Shown: positions 1 to 7,504 of the stretch, piece by piece
Numbering within the stretch: position 1 is the first letter of the stretch
How the letters are laid out: each line of letters opens with the position of its first letter
Source of the DNA: Sanguibacter gelidistatuariae
GTDB taxonomy: Bacteria; Actinomycetota; Actinomycetes; Actinomycetales; Cellulomonadaceae
Reading direction: 5' to 3'
Assembly (NCBI RefSeq): GCF_900096585.1
Contig: NZ_FMYH01000010.1
Coordinates: 1 to 64,000, forward strand
DNA: 64,000 bases
The notes under the pieces: generated by a model
What the model saw: the letters and a program-made list of their open reading frames with translations, nothing else
The model's database searches: none
What the model was told of the DNA's origin: nothing
Translations under genes and position numbers: made by a program

Positions 1-14
1 CAAACTCTCCGTAA
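1..14 (-). rRNA. rrs: 16S rRNA gene, extreme 5' end (rest lies outside the window)
   Basis: Read on the minus strand, the first bases give ACGGAGAGTTTG, which continues in actinobacteria into the conserved 16S start (…GAGTTTGATCCTGGCTCAG). Only about 14 bases of the gene are present, transcribed out of the left edge. The AT-richer leader and rRNA-type promoter immediately upstream (to about position 322) support the call. The exact mature 5' end is uncertain by a few bases. Confidence 0.85.
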
Positions 15-214
15 ATGTTTGATATCAACCAGTCGAAACCAGTTAACAACCATACGAAGCAAGCACCCCTGCAAAGAGGCACTTGATTAATCAAGGCTAC
101 AAACCGAAAACTTGCGTTTTCAATTCATACCAAATAAACCTTGCTGCGAATCAGCCACCAGATCGAAGACCCAGCAACCAACACCAGACAAGGGGTCTTG
201 GCATTGACTATTAA

Positions 215-234
215 GCACACTGTTGAGTTCTCAA
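215..234 (-). promoter_or_regulatory. rRNA leader conserved element (antitermination/processing type)
   Basis: On the minus strand this reads TTGAGAACTCAACAGTGTGC. A nearly identical stretch is found in the leaders of rrn operons of mycobacteria and other actinobacteria, in the region that carries the boxA-type antitermination signals. It lies about 200 bases upstream of the 16S start and downstream of the promoter. The rest of the leader (15-214) is AT-richer than the surrounding genome and has no coding content. Confidence 0.65.
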
Positions 235-292
235 GGAGCGGACGCGCACCACTTCCAGACCGCTAAGGTCCTTCTCTTGGGGCAACCGTTCA

Positions 293-322
293 AACTTACC
301 CGGTGAATCCCGCCCTGTCCAA
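293..322 (-). promoter_or_regulatory. rRNA operon promoter
   Basis: On the minus strand a -35 box TTGGAC (317-322) is separated by exactly 18 bases from a -10 box TAAGTT (293-298). Transcription would start near 285 and run through the leader into 16S. The position upstream of the conserved leader element fits. Additional upstream promoters, common for rrn operons, were not recognised. Confidence 0.6.
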
Positions 323-612
323 TCCGCTATTCCTAGCGAATCAAACCGGCCGAAGACACCCTCTCGCGTCCCAGCATCCGATTTCAGGCAGAACCTGACC
401 TCAGGACATCTGGTAAAGGAGTTCCAACCCCGGGAACAGCCACTTCGCGGCGGCTCTTGCGAGCTTCGCAGTGGTGTCTGTGCCTCCCTGTCGGGCTGAC
501 TTGATGAACAGTACGTTACGCAGAGGGGTCTTGGCGAATCAGGGTCTCGTGACCGCGATCATGGGGGGCGCGGCGCGACCGTGATCGCTGATCCACCCGG
601 TAGGGCCTGGTC
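323..612. other. Non-coding stretch upstream of the rRNA promoter
   Basis: No convincing gene is seen here. The only structure is an imperfect inverted repeat, GCGATCA at 555-561 and TGATCGC at 582-588, extendable by a wobble pair and two more pairs, with no T-run after it. The rest probably holds upstream rRNA promoter elements that cannot be assigned from sequence alone. Confidence 0.4.
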
Positions 613-949
613 GTGCGTTGCTCGCCTCGCTGCGCGCAGGCAGTTACGACGAACTACGACACGCTCTATGAAGCGGCGCTCGGTGATGCCCGGGTTGGGG
701 TGCAGGCGCTGCCTTTCCACGCAGTGGCTGCTGGAGATGCACGGCGACATCAGTCGGCCGTCACCGATCATCCTGTCGCGGAGCGACTTCGTCAGGTATG
801 CGGCTGCATCCGGCCCCATGGGCGCCGTTGTCCAGTCGCTGCTCATGACAAAGCACTTCCTGACAGGCCTGCCCAGCGAAGCTCAGCCGCGTTGGTCCGC
901 GATCATCGAGGCGCTGATTCCCAGCGGCGCGGACACGACCCCCTGGTAA
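613..949 (+). pseudogene. SIR2-like domain protein, decayed fragment
   Basis: Two reading frames together spell the core of a bacterial SIR2-like domain. The first frame (about 640-715) gives AVTTNYDTLYEAALGDARV, matching the family's TTNYDxLxExA signature. The second, shifted frame (about 710-885) gives WLLEMHGDI, then RPSPIILSRSDFVRY and a leucine-rich VVQSLLMTKHFL. This matches the usual 'LKLHGd…ivlTredY…ll.tkhllf' block. The break lies near 700-725, where LPFHAV in one frame meets STQWLLEMHGD in the other. There is no intact N-terminus with the NAD-binding motif and no C-terminal effector part, and a stop follows at 947-949. SIR2 domains of this type usually act as NAD-depleting effectors in anti-phage proteins. 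This copy cannot be functional as read. Confidence 0.65.
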
Positions 950-1056
950 GACGGCTGCCGCCAGGGCTACGCCCGCCCAGGCCGCCGCGCGTCCTCGCCG
1001 ATGTCGGTACGGTCGCCTACGCTCTCCCCACGACGACGTCACCCGAGGAGGCTCCC

Positions 1057-2796
1057 ATGCCGCAGCGCAACCGCAACCGGGAACGCCTGCGGGCAGGCGC
1101 CCTCACATCCCCTCCTGCCGTGAGCGCAATGGGCACGCCTCCCTCCGAGACTGCTCCGCCGAAGGCCGTGGTGCAGATCCACACCGCCGCGGAGGCTGCT
1201 GAGCTGGCCGATCGACTGTTGAGCGCCGGCCGCGGGTGGCCGGTCGCGGTCGTGACCATCGCGACCGGCAGCCAGGCGCCGTTCATCGACGCCGCCGAGC
1301 TCAAGACCGAGGTCGGCGACCTCGGCGAGGTCGTCGTGATGCCGACCAGCAACGTCTCCTGGGCGTTCTCGACCGCCATGCCGTCTCAAACGCAGGTCTA
1401 TGGCGGGGCCGGGCGCGTCTACGGCGTCGACCAGGCGTGGGTGAGCGACCCGTACGCGAGCCCCCTGCGCTTCGCCTACTCCCCTGCGGACTCTCCTAAG
1501 GTCGTGGCACAGCTCCTCTCCGACACGATGGCCGCCGCGCTGCGCGCCGGGCTGCTGGTCGGCGACGACCCGCACTCCACCACGGAGCACAGCGGAGTGG
1601 TGCAGGGGCTGATCGGCGAACGCGCCATCGTCCAGCTGGACCATGGCGGCCAGGCGACGATCTGGGCTGAGCTGACCGTTCCCGGCATCGCCCTCGAGCA
1701 GCTGGTCCGCGCGGGCCAGCCGATCACCGGTCCGCTCGACCCGGAGTCCCGGCGTCTGGACATCCGCCATGCCATCGCTCCAGCCGAAGAATTCCTGCGC
1801 GGCTACGCACCAGGCGACGTGGTTCTGGTCGACGTCGCATCCGCCGACGAGGGCAGCGTGACAGTCCGCCCGCATCCGTCGATGGTCGTGCGGATCCCCC
1901 GGTTCCTCGTCACCGACAACCCGCTCGACCTGGTCAACGAGCTGTTCACCGCGGGCGAGGTCATCCTGGCCCGGGTGATCGCCGTGGGCTCCCGGCTCGA
2001 GCTGCGCCTGGATGACATCGACGACGACGCCCATGTCGACACCCCGGCCCTGCTCCCCGGCGGCCCGCCGTGGCTCACGCTGCCCGCGCCCCGGGTGGCC
2101 GCCCCGATCGAGCCCGAGCCGGTCGAAGAGCCACGGGCCGACGTCCCCCCGCCCCCCACCGCCACCATCGCGGGTCCCCCCGCCACCATGCACGACGGCG
2201 CGCTGGGTACCTTCCACGAGCTGCTCAGCCTGCGCGTGCTGACCCGCCGCCAGGAGGAGGAGCTGACCAGGACGCGGACCAAGCTTGCGGGGGCCATGAC
2301 CAAGTACCGCAAGGCCGAGGACACCCGCCGCACGCTGCAGAAGAAGCTCAAGTCACGTCCCGCCGCGGCCGAGACGCACGACTACTCCGGCGCTTTCAAC
2401 GATCCTGAAGAACAGTTCCGATTCGAGGTGGCGCTGGCCTGGGCGCGCCGGATTCCCGCCGATCAGAAACCCGAGCTCCCGCTCGGCCCGTACATCGTCG
2501 GCCCGCGGTTCGTGGCCTCGCTCGCGGCGACCGAGGGCATCAGCCGGGCGAAGGTGGTCGACGTCGTCGTCGAGGTGCTCACGGGGCTTGCCAAGACCAG
2601 CGCGACCCGCGCGCCGCACCTGCTCCGGATCAACGGCACGGGCGGGTCGCCCGCTCGCCAGCGCGAGGACGGGGCCGTGTGCTGGCGGGTGGCCCTGCAG
2701 CAGAGCAGCCCGTCGGCGCGGCGGCTGCACTACTGGGCGCTCGGGGAGACGATCGAGCTGTCGCGGATCGTCACGCATGACGACATGGAGCCCTGA
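1057..2796 (+). CDS. Unrecognised 579-residue protein with S1-like segments and a coiled coil
   Basis: I do not recognise the family. The start at 1057 is chosen because GAGGAG lies just upstream; the reading frame is open further back, but that part belongs to the SIR2 remnant region. Residues about 40-165 form an alpha/beta domain with VVMPTSNVSWAF and QVYGGAGRVYGVD motifs. Residues about 170-330 contain two stretches resembling S1/OB beta-barrels (GVVQGLIGERAIVQLDHGG; AGEVILARVIAVGSRLELRL). A Pro-rich linker (about 345-375) leads to a charged coiled coil (about 395-430). The C-terminal 130 residues end in RRLHYWALGETIELSRIVTHDD, which vaguely recalls the last strands of RelE/ParE-type folds. 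No signal peptide or membrane segment is seen. An RNA-related role is inference only. Its position beside a dead SIR2 gene suggests an eroding accessory locus. Confidence 0.75.
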   Translation: MPQRNRNRERLRAGALTSPPAVSAMGTPPSETAPPKAVVQIHTAAEAAELADRLLSAGRGWPVAVVTIATGSQAPFIDAAELKTEVGDLGEVVVMPTSNVSWAFSTAMPSQTQVYGGAGRVYGVDQAWVSDPYASPLRFAYSPADSPKVVAQLLSDTMAAALRAGLLVGDDPHSTTEHSGVVQGLIGERAIVQLDHGGQATIWAELTVPGIALEQLVRAGQPITGPLDPESRRLDIRHAIAPAEEFLRGYAPGDVVLVDVASADEGSVTVRPHPSMVVRIPRFLVTDNPLDLVNELFTAGEVILARVIAVGSRLELRLDDIDDDAHVDTPALLPGGPPWLTLPAPRVAAPIEPEPVEEPRADVPPPPTATIAGPPATMHDGALGTFHELLSLRVLTRRQEEELTRTRTKLAGAMTKYRKAEDTRRTLQKKLKSRPAAAETHDYSGAFNDPEEQFRFEVALAWARRIPADQKPELPLGPYIVGPRFVASLAATEGISRAKVVDVVVEVLTGLAKTSATRAPHLLRINGTGGSPARQREDGAVCWRVALQQSSPSARRLHYWALGETIELSRIVTHDDMEP

Positions 2797-2818
2797 GGAC
2801 GACGGACCCGCCCCTGCG

Positions 2819-3106
2819 TCACGGACCCAACTCAACAGATTCCGTCACCCGGACCCGCGGGGCGCCCGCAAGCACGGTCGCCGCCGTCGGGGCGCCCCAG
2901 ACCTCGCGCATCGAGGTGAGGAAGGCATCGGCGTCGCTGCGCGAGTCGAAGTCGAGCCCGATCATGACGTAGTTCGGGTCGTCGGTGGGGCGGGAGACGT
3001 CGTAGCGGCGGACCCGGTGGCGGGTGCGCATGTCGGAGAAGCGGTCGAAGACGACCTTCCAGCCGTCGAAGTCCTGGACGGCGTGCTCGATGTGGACGGT
3101 GAACAT
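2819..3106 (-). CDS. Small antibiotic-biosynthesis-monooxygenase-like protein
   Basis: A 95-residue protein beginning MFTVHIEHAVQDFDGWK, with the length and beta-alpha-beta pattern of dimeric ferredoxin-like-fold proteins (ABM/DUF1330-type). Such proteins range from small monooxygenases to stress proteins with no known substrate. GGGAGG sits four bases before the ATG, so the start is well supported. The gene is divergent from a LuxR-type regulator and separated from it by 98 bases that contain an 18-bp palindrome. It is therefore a likely target of that regulator. The exact activity cannot be told from sequence. Confidence 0.7.
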   Translation of the reverse strand: MFTVHIEHAVQDFDGWKVVFDRFSDMRTRHRVRRYDVSRPTDDPNYVMIGLDFDSRSDADAFLTSMREVWGAPTAATVLAGAPRVRVTESVELGP

Positions 3107-3160
3107 GGCGACCTCCCTGGGTTGATATCTCCACGCTAGGACGGTGCGATTCCCCTGCCC

Positions 3161-3178
3161 ATCCCAGGTTTCTGGGAT
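3161..3178. promoter_or_regulatory. Palindromic operator candidate between the monooxygenase-like gene and the LuxR-type gene
   Basis: ATCCCAG GTTT CTGGGAT is a perfect inverted repeat with 7-bp arms in the divergent intergenic region. A possible minus-strand -10 box TAGCGT is at 3133-3138 with no good -35. That would place the palindrome centre about 43 bp upstream of the start of transcription, the usual place for an activator that replaces a weak -35. Confidence 0.5.
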
Positions 3179-3204
3179 CTTCCCAGCGCCCGGCGTAGCC
3201 TCGG

Positions 3205-4155
3205 ATGATGGTCACCGCGACCGTCAGGATCAGAGCCCGCGAGCACATCGAGGCTCTGTGCCACACGGCGACCGACGGAACCGTCCTGCGCGTGGCGCTC
3301 CTCGGCGAGATACGCCGCGCGATCGGCTTCGACGCCCACGTCTGGGTCATGACCGACCCTGTCACCTGCGTCGGCTCGACGCCCCTGGCCCAGATCCCCA
3401 CAGTGCGCGACCTGCCCCGCGCGATCCGGTCGAAGTACCTGACGTCGATCAACCGCTGGACCACCTTGGCGTCAGCGGCATCGCTGGGCGAGCGGCGGGA
3501 GCAGAGTCGGCTGTGGACCGACGTGCTGTCCGGCTACGCCATCGGCGACGTCACCTCGAGCGCGTACGCGGACAGATTCGGATGCTGGGCCTTCCTCGAC
3601 CTGTGGCGGCTAGAGAGCTCGGGGCCGTTCAGCACTGCCGACTGCACCTTCCTCGAGCTCACCGTGCTGAGCCAGACGGTGGCGAGCGAGGAATGGCTCG
3701 GCACCCTGCTGCCACCTGCTCCGGGCAGGTCGCCCATCCCGGCGATCGCCTACAACGTGGCGGGGCAGCTTCTCGCGCACGAGCAGGGCGTCGACGACCA
3801 TCGACCTTCGGCGCGCGCGCACCTGGGCGAAGGGTTCTGGGTCACCGCGAGGGCCGCGCGGATCAGCGAGAACACCATCGCCGTGACTCTCGAAGAGTCG
3901 TCGCCCACGGACCGGATCGATCTGTACGCGCGGTCCTTCGGGCTCAGTGCGCGGGAGACCGAGCTGCTGGCCCATCTCGCGTCCGGGCGAGATACCCGAG
4001 AGATCGCCGGGCACATGTCGGTCTCGGTGAACACGGTGCAGGACCATCTCAAGTCCGTGTTCACCAAGACCGGGGCCCGCAGCCGGACGACACTGCTGGG
4101 CCGGGCGCTGGGGTTCACCGAGTCGACGCAACAGGGAGTCGCGGGTGACCGCTGA
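3205..4155 (+). CDS. LuxR-family transcriptional regulator
   Basis: A 316-residue protein. Residues about 245-305 form a GerE/LuxR helix-turn-helix: GLSARETELLAHLASGRDTR, then EIAGHMSVSVNTVQDHLKSVFTK, then a basic stretch (TGARSRTTLLGRALG). The N-terminal two thirds resembles a GAF-like sensing domain rather than a receiver; no phospho-acceptor pocket is obvious, so it is probably ligand- or redox-responsive. Two adjacent ATG codons (3205 and 3208) are possible starts. It faces the small monooxygenase-like gene across a shared control region with a palindrome, so it likely controls that gene and perhaps itself. The signal is unknown. Confidence 0.85.
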   Translation: MMVTATVRIRAREHIEALCHTATDGTVLRVALLGEIRRAIGFDAHVWVMTDPVTCVGSTPLAQIPTVRDLPRAIRSKYLTSINRWTTLASAASLGERREQSRLWTDVLSGYAIGDVTSSAYADRFGCWAFLDLWRLESSGPFSTADCTFLELTVLSQTVASEEWLGTLLPPAPGRSPIPAIAYNVAGQLLAHEQGVDDHRPSARAHLGEGFWVTARAARISENTIAVTLEESSPTDRIDLYARSFGLSARETELLAHLASGRDTREIAGHMSVSVNTVQDHLKSVFTKTGARSRTTLLGRALGFTESTQQGVAGDR

Positions 4156-4170
4156 CCGAGAGCCTTCTCG

Positions 4171-4818
4171 TCACCCCCGCCGAACTTCCCGCCCAACCCG
4201 CGCCACCTCGGCCGCGGGGACGAGGAGCACTGGCTTGCCTTTGGCATAGGCATCGGCCGCGGCCGCGATCGCGCGCTGGGCCACCATGATGGCTCGATCG
4301 GCGCAGTTGTCCTCGGTCAGCCTGATCACCTGGGCGATGAGGTCAGGGGTGATCGACGCCGCGTTCCCGACGAGCGTCACCAGGTACCGCGCTCCGATGA
4401 CGGGCCGCGGATCGTGGAAGATCCAGAACCGCATCTGGCCCGCCGCCGCGGTGGCTACCGTCACCGGACCGCTGACCAGCGACAGCCCGGCGGCCGTCGT
4501 GACGGTCGTCAGCGTCGCCGGCAGCCCCTCCTCGGCGAGCCCTCGTTCGCCGGGCAAGCCCTGCGCAGCGGGACCGACCACGACAACCGGGGTAGTCCGC
4601 CCGCGCGCCAGTGCATGGTCGCTCACGTAGTACCCGTCGACGAGGCTCACGCCGGGCATCTCGGCGAGGAACTCACCGAACTCCGACTCGGTGCGCCCAG
4701 GCGCCCATAGTGCGTCCGCAACAGCCGCCATCAACGCGTGAAGTGTGTGGGGCCCTGCCGCGAGGGCTGAGGACAGGAGGAATCTCGAATATGCCGGAAG
4801 CGTCACATTCGCAGACAC
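4171..4818 (-). CDS. Hypothetical protein encoded behind recQ
   Basis: About 215 residues with a GTG start at 4818, only 17 bases after the recQ stop, so probably co-transcribed with recQ. The sequence begins VSANVTLPAYSRFLLSSALA and ends in a charged KGKPVLLVPAAEVARVGREV helix. It is rich in alternating hydrophobic strands (PVVVVGPAAQG, ARYLVTLVGNAA) and has a W-F-x-H-D segment. It contains no cysteine cluster or nucleotide-binding loop that I can see. It loosely resembles actinobacterial ESX-related EspG-like or other alpha/beta proteins, but not closely enough to assign a function. The shared reading direction with recQ does not by itself imply a DNA repair role. Confidence 0.6.
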   Translation of the reverse strand: MSANVTLPAYSRFLLSSALAAGPHTLHALMAAVADALWAPGRTESEFGEFLAEMPGVSLVDGYYVSDHALARGRTTPVVVVGPAAQGLPGERGLAEEGLPATLTTVTTAAGLSLVSGPVTVATAAAGQMRFWIFHDPRPVIGARYLVTLVGNAASITPDLIAQVIRLTEDNCADRAIMVAQRAIAAAADAYAKGKPVLLVPAAEVARVGREVRRG

Positions 4819-4835
4819 TACCGTCCCGCAAGTAC

Positions 4836-6713
4836 CTATGCGACGCTCACGGCTGCAACCGCCTCGAGCACTCCCGCCCCGAACTTCTCGAGCTTGGCTG
4901 CACCGACCCCGCTGACCGCCGCGAGCTCGTCGAGGGTGGACGGGTGCAGCACGGCGATGTCTCGCAGGGTCGCGTCGTGGAAGACGACGTAGGCGGGCAC
5001 CCCGGACTCCTTCGCGGTCGCGCCGCGCCAGGCGCGCAACCGCTCGAAGACCGCTGCGGCGGAGTCGTCCAGGTCGACGGCCACCTTTGCGCCGCGAGCA
5101 CCCGACCGCGGCGTGCGGGCGGCCTTGGCCGCCTTGGGCGCCTCCCGGCGCAACATGACAAGCCGCGCCCCGGAGAGCACCTCGGCGCTCGACTCGGTGA
5201 GCTCGAGGGTTCCGTATCCCTCGCTGTCCACCCCGAGCAGGCCGCGTGCGAGCAGCTGGCGCACGACGCCGCGCCACTCGCCGTCGGACAGGTCGGAACC
5301 GATGCCGAAGGTGCTCAGGGTCGTGTGGCCGAGCTGGGTGACCCGCGGGGTCTCCTTGCCCAGCAGGATGTCGACCAGGTGGCCGGCGCCGTAGCGCTGC
5401 CCGCGGTCGCGCTCCAGCCGCACGACCGTGGACAGGAACTTCTGCGCGGCGACCGTCCCGTCCCAGGTCTTGGGCGCGTTGAGACATGTGTCGCAGTTGC
5501 CGCAGGCCGCGCTCTCCTGGCCGAAGTAGGCGAGCAGCTGCACACGGCGGCACTCGACCGTCTCGCACAGCCCGAGCATGGCGTCCAGGTGCGCGGAGAG
5601 CTTGCGCCGGTGCGCGGCGTCGCCCTCGGAGGTGTCGATCATGCGGCGCTGCTGGACGACGTCGGCCAGGCCGTAGGCGAGCCAGGCGGTCGCCGGCGTG
5701 CCATCGCGGCCAGCGCGGCCGGTCTCCTGGTAGTACCCCTCGACGGACTTTGGCAGGTCGAGGTGAGCGACAAAGCGCACGTCGGGCTTGTCGATCCCCA
5801 TGCCGAAGGCGATGGTCGCGACCATGACCAAGCCGTCCTCGCGCAGGAAACGCGACTGGTTGGCCGCCCGCACCTGAGCGCCGAGACCGGCGTGGTACGG
5901 CAGCGCCGGGATCCCCTGGGCGACGAGGTACTCCGCGGTCTGCTCGACCGACTTGCGGGAGAGGCAGTACACGATCCCGGCGTCGCCGGGGTGCTCGGTG
6001 CGCAGCAGGTCCAGCAGCTGGGCCTTGGGGTTGTTCTTGGCGGCGATCCGGTACTGGATGTTGGGCCGGTCGAAGCTCGCGACGAAGTGCCGCGCGTCCT
6101 CGAGCTGCAGCCGCCGGGCGATCTCGGCATGCGTGGTCTCGGTGGCCGTCGCGGTCAGCGCGACCCGCGGGACGTCCGGCCAGCGCTCGTGCAGCACGGA
6201 GAGCTGGAGGTAGTCCGGGCGGAAGTCGTGCCCCCACTGGGACACGCAGTGCGCCTCGTCGATCGCGAAGAGCGAGACCTGCCCGCGGTCGAGCAGGGCA
6301 AGGGTCTCAGGGACACGCAGCCGCTCGGGCGCGAGGTAGAGCAGGTCGAGGGTCCCGTCGACGAACGCGTCCTCGACGGCCCGGCGCTCGTGCGGCATCT
6401 GGGTCGAGTTGAGGAAGCCGGCGCGCACCCCGAGCGCGGAGAGCGCGTCGACCTGGTCCTGCATGAGCGCGATGAGCGGGGAGACGACGACGCCGACGCC
6501 GGGCCGCACGAGGGCGGGCACCTGGTAGCACAGCGACTTCCCACCCCCGGTGGGCATGAGGACGAGGGCGTCCCCGCCGTCGATCACGGTCGAGATGATC
6601 TCCGCCTGGTCGCCGCGGAAGGCATCGTAGCCGAAGACCGAGCGCAGCACCTCGAGCGCGCGGGTGTGGGTGGTGGCGGTGGCGGGCGGCGGGGTCAGAT
6701 CGAGCGAAGTCAC
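4836..6713 (-). CDS. recQ: ATP-dependent DNA helicase RecQ
   Basis: An SF2 3'-5' DNA helicase that unwinds forks, D-loops and other branched DNA during recombinational repair. With the GTG start at 6713 the protein is about 625 residues. Walker A MPTGGGKS is at about 53-60, the DEAH box with the family's aromatic loop ([18 protein letters not shown]) at about 150, and the second RecA domain carries TGRAGRDG (about 330). The RecQ-C-terminal zinc-binding module holds the cysteines of CETVECRR and CGNCDTC. An HRDC domain closes the protein ([19 protein letters not shown]). An in-frame GTG further upstream (6767) is possible but would add unconserved residues and run into the gntR promoter. The next gene downstream starts 17 bases after its stop. 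Confidence 0.95.
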   Translation of the reverse strand: MTSLDLTPPPATATTHTRALEVLRSVFGYDAFRGDQAEIISTVIDGGDALVLMPTGGGKSLCYQVPALVRPGVGVVVSPLIALMQDQVDALSALGVRAGFLNSTQMPHERRAVEDAFVDGTLDLLYLAPERLRVPETLALLDRGQVSLFAIDEAHCVSQWGHDFRPDYLQLSVLHERWPDVPRVALTATATETTHAEIARRLQLEDARHFVASFDRPNIQYRIAAKNNPKAQLLDLLRTEHPGDAGIVYCLSRKSVEQTAEYLVAQGIPALPYHAGLGAQVRAANQSRFLREDGLVMVATIAFGMGIDKPDVRFVAHLDLPKSVEGYYQETGRAGRDGTPATAWLAYGLADVVQQRRMIDTSEGDAAHRRKLSAHLDAMLGLCETVECRRVQLLAYFGQESAACGNCDTCLNAPKTWDGTVAAQKFLSTVVRLERDRGQRYGAGHLVDILLGKETPRVTQLGHTTLSTFGIGSDLSDGEWRGVVRQLLARGLLGVDSEGYGTLELTESSAEVLSGARLVMLRREAPKAAKAARTPRSGARGAKVAVDLDDSAAAVFERLRAWRGATAKESGVPAYVVFHDATLRDIAVLHPSTLDELAAVSGVGAAKLEKFGAGVLEAVAAVSVA

Positions 6714-6792
6714 CCGCCCACTGTAGGTGGCGTCACTGACCTCCGACGGTGATCCACAGCCGGGCACGGTGGCCGCGGCTCCCCATCGGGTC

Positions 6793-6811
6793 TAAGATAC
6801 AACTTGTATCT
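6793..6811 (+). promoter_or_regulatory. GntR autoregulatory operator over a -10 box
   Basis: AGATACAA-C-TTGTATCT (6795-6811) is a perfect palindrome with 8-bp arms, of the ATACAA/TTGTAT type bound by FCD-class GntR proteins. It overlaps a -10-like TAAGAT (6793-6798), so transcription would start inside it near 6805. It lies directly before the GntR coding region, which suggests repression of the gntR-MFS unit by its own product. Confidence 0.65.
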
Positions 6812-6838
6812 ATGATCTATACGGAAGAAGCCCAGCAC

Positions 6839-7504
6839 GTGCTCCAGAGCAGCACCACCACCCCCGCGCACCCCGTCTCCGCCGCAGACCGCGCCCACGC
6901 CGTCCTGCACGAACGGATCCTCGACGGCACCCTCCCCGGCGGCACCCTCATCAGCGAGGGGCAGATCGCCGACGAGCTCGGCGTCAGCCGCACCCCCGTC
7001 CGCGAGGCCTTCCTCCGGTTGCAGGCCGAGGGGTGGATGGAGCTCTTCCCCAAGCGCGGTGCCCTCGTGCGCCCCGTCCAGCCCGGCGAGATCGCCGAGG
7101 TCATCGAGGCCCGCCAGGTGATCGAGTCCGCCGCGGTCCGCAAGGTCTGCCTGGACTCAGACGCCGCCACGCTGCTCGCGGCGCACCTGGCGGAGGTCGT
7201 CGCCAACCAGAACCGGGCCGCTGCAGCCGGCGACCTGACCGCCTTCGCCCGGGCAGACGTCGACTTCCACCAAGGGATCGTCGACGCCGGCGACAACTCG
7301 ATCCTGCGCGAGGTCTACCGGACCCTGCGTGACCGCCAGCAGCGGATGACCGCGCGGTCGGTGCGCGCTCGCGCCGGCCAGCTCGACGCGATCGTCGGCC
7401 AGCACACCGAGCTCGCCCGGCTGATCGCCGACCAGGACGCCGCAGGCTTCACCCGGGCGCTGATCGATCACATGCACGACATTCACCGGGACCTCCTGCG
7501 ATGA
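6839..7504 (+). CDS. GntR-family transcriptional regulator (FadR/FCD class)
   Basis: A winged-helix repressor with an N-terminal GntR domain (AVLHERILDGTLPGGTLISE, then ADELGVSRTPVREAFLRLQAEG) and an all-helical FCD ligand domain carrying the metal-binding-type residues (D in RADVDFHQGIVDAG, plus distal H in QHTELARLI and DHMHDIH). I place the start at GTG 6839 because GGAAGAA lies nine bases ahead. The ATG at 6812 abuts the operator and has no ribosome-binding site. The TGA overlaps the ATG of the following MFS gene by four bases, so the two are translationally coupled and the transporter is the likely regulated function. FCD ligands are usually small organic acids; which one here is unknown. 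Confidence 0.85.
   Translation: MLQSSTTTPAHPVSAADRAHAVLHERILDGTLPGGTLISEGQIADELGVSRTPVREAFLRLQAEGWMELFPKRGALVRPVQPGEIAEVIEARQVIESAAVRKVCLDSDAATLLAAHLAEVVANQNRAAAAGDLTAFARADVDFHQGIVDAGDNSILREVYRTLRDRQQRMTARSVRARAGQLDAIVGQHTELARLIADQDAAGFTRALIDHMHDIHRDLLR

Noticed and set aside
555-588. GCGATCA/TGATCGC inverted repeat as an intrinsic terminator
   Set aside because: The stem is short with a mismatch, no T-run follows, and no gene ends just before it.
581-949. The 122-residue open frame as a separate intact gene
   Set aside because: Only its second half resembles a known protein (SIR2-like), and the matching first half lies in another frame; it is better seen as part of a broken gene.
4611-6752. 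Long open frame on the plus strand opposite recQ
   Set aside because: It is antisense to an unmistakable recQ, has no domain pattern, and is of the Arg/Gly/Glu-rich kind that high-GC DNA produces opposite real genes.
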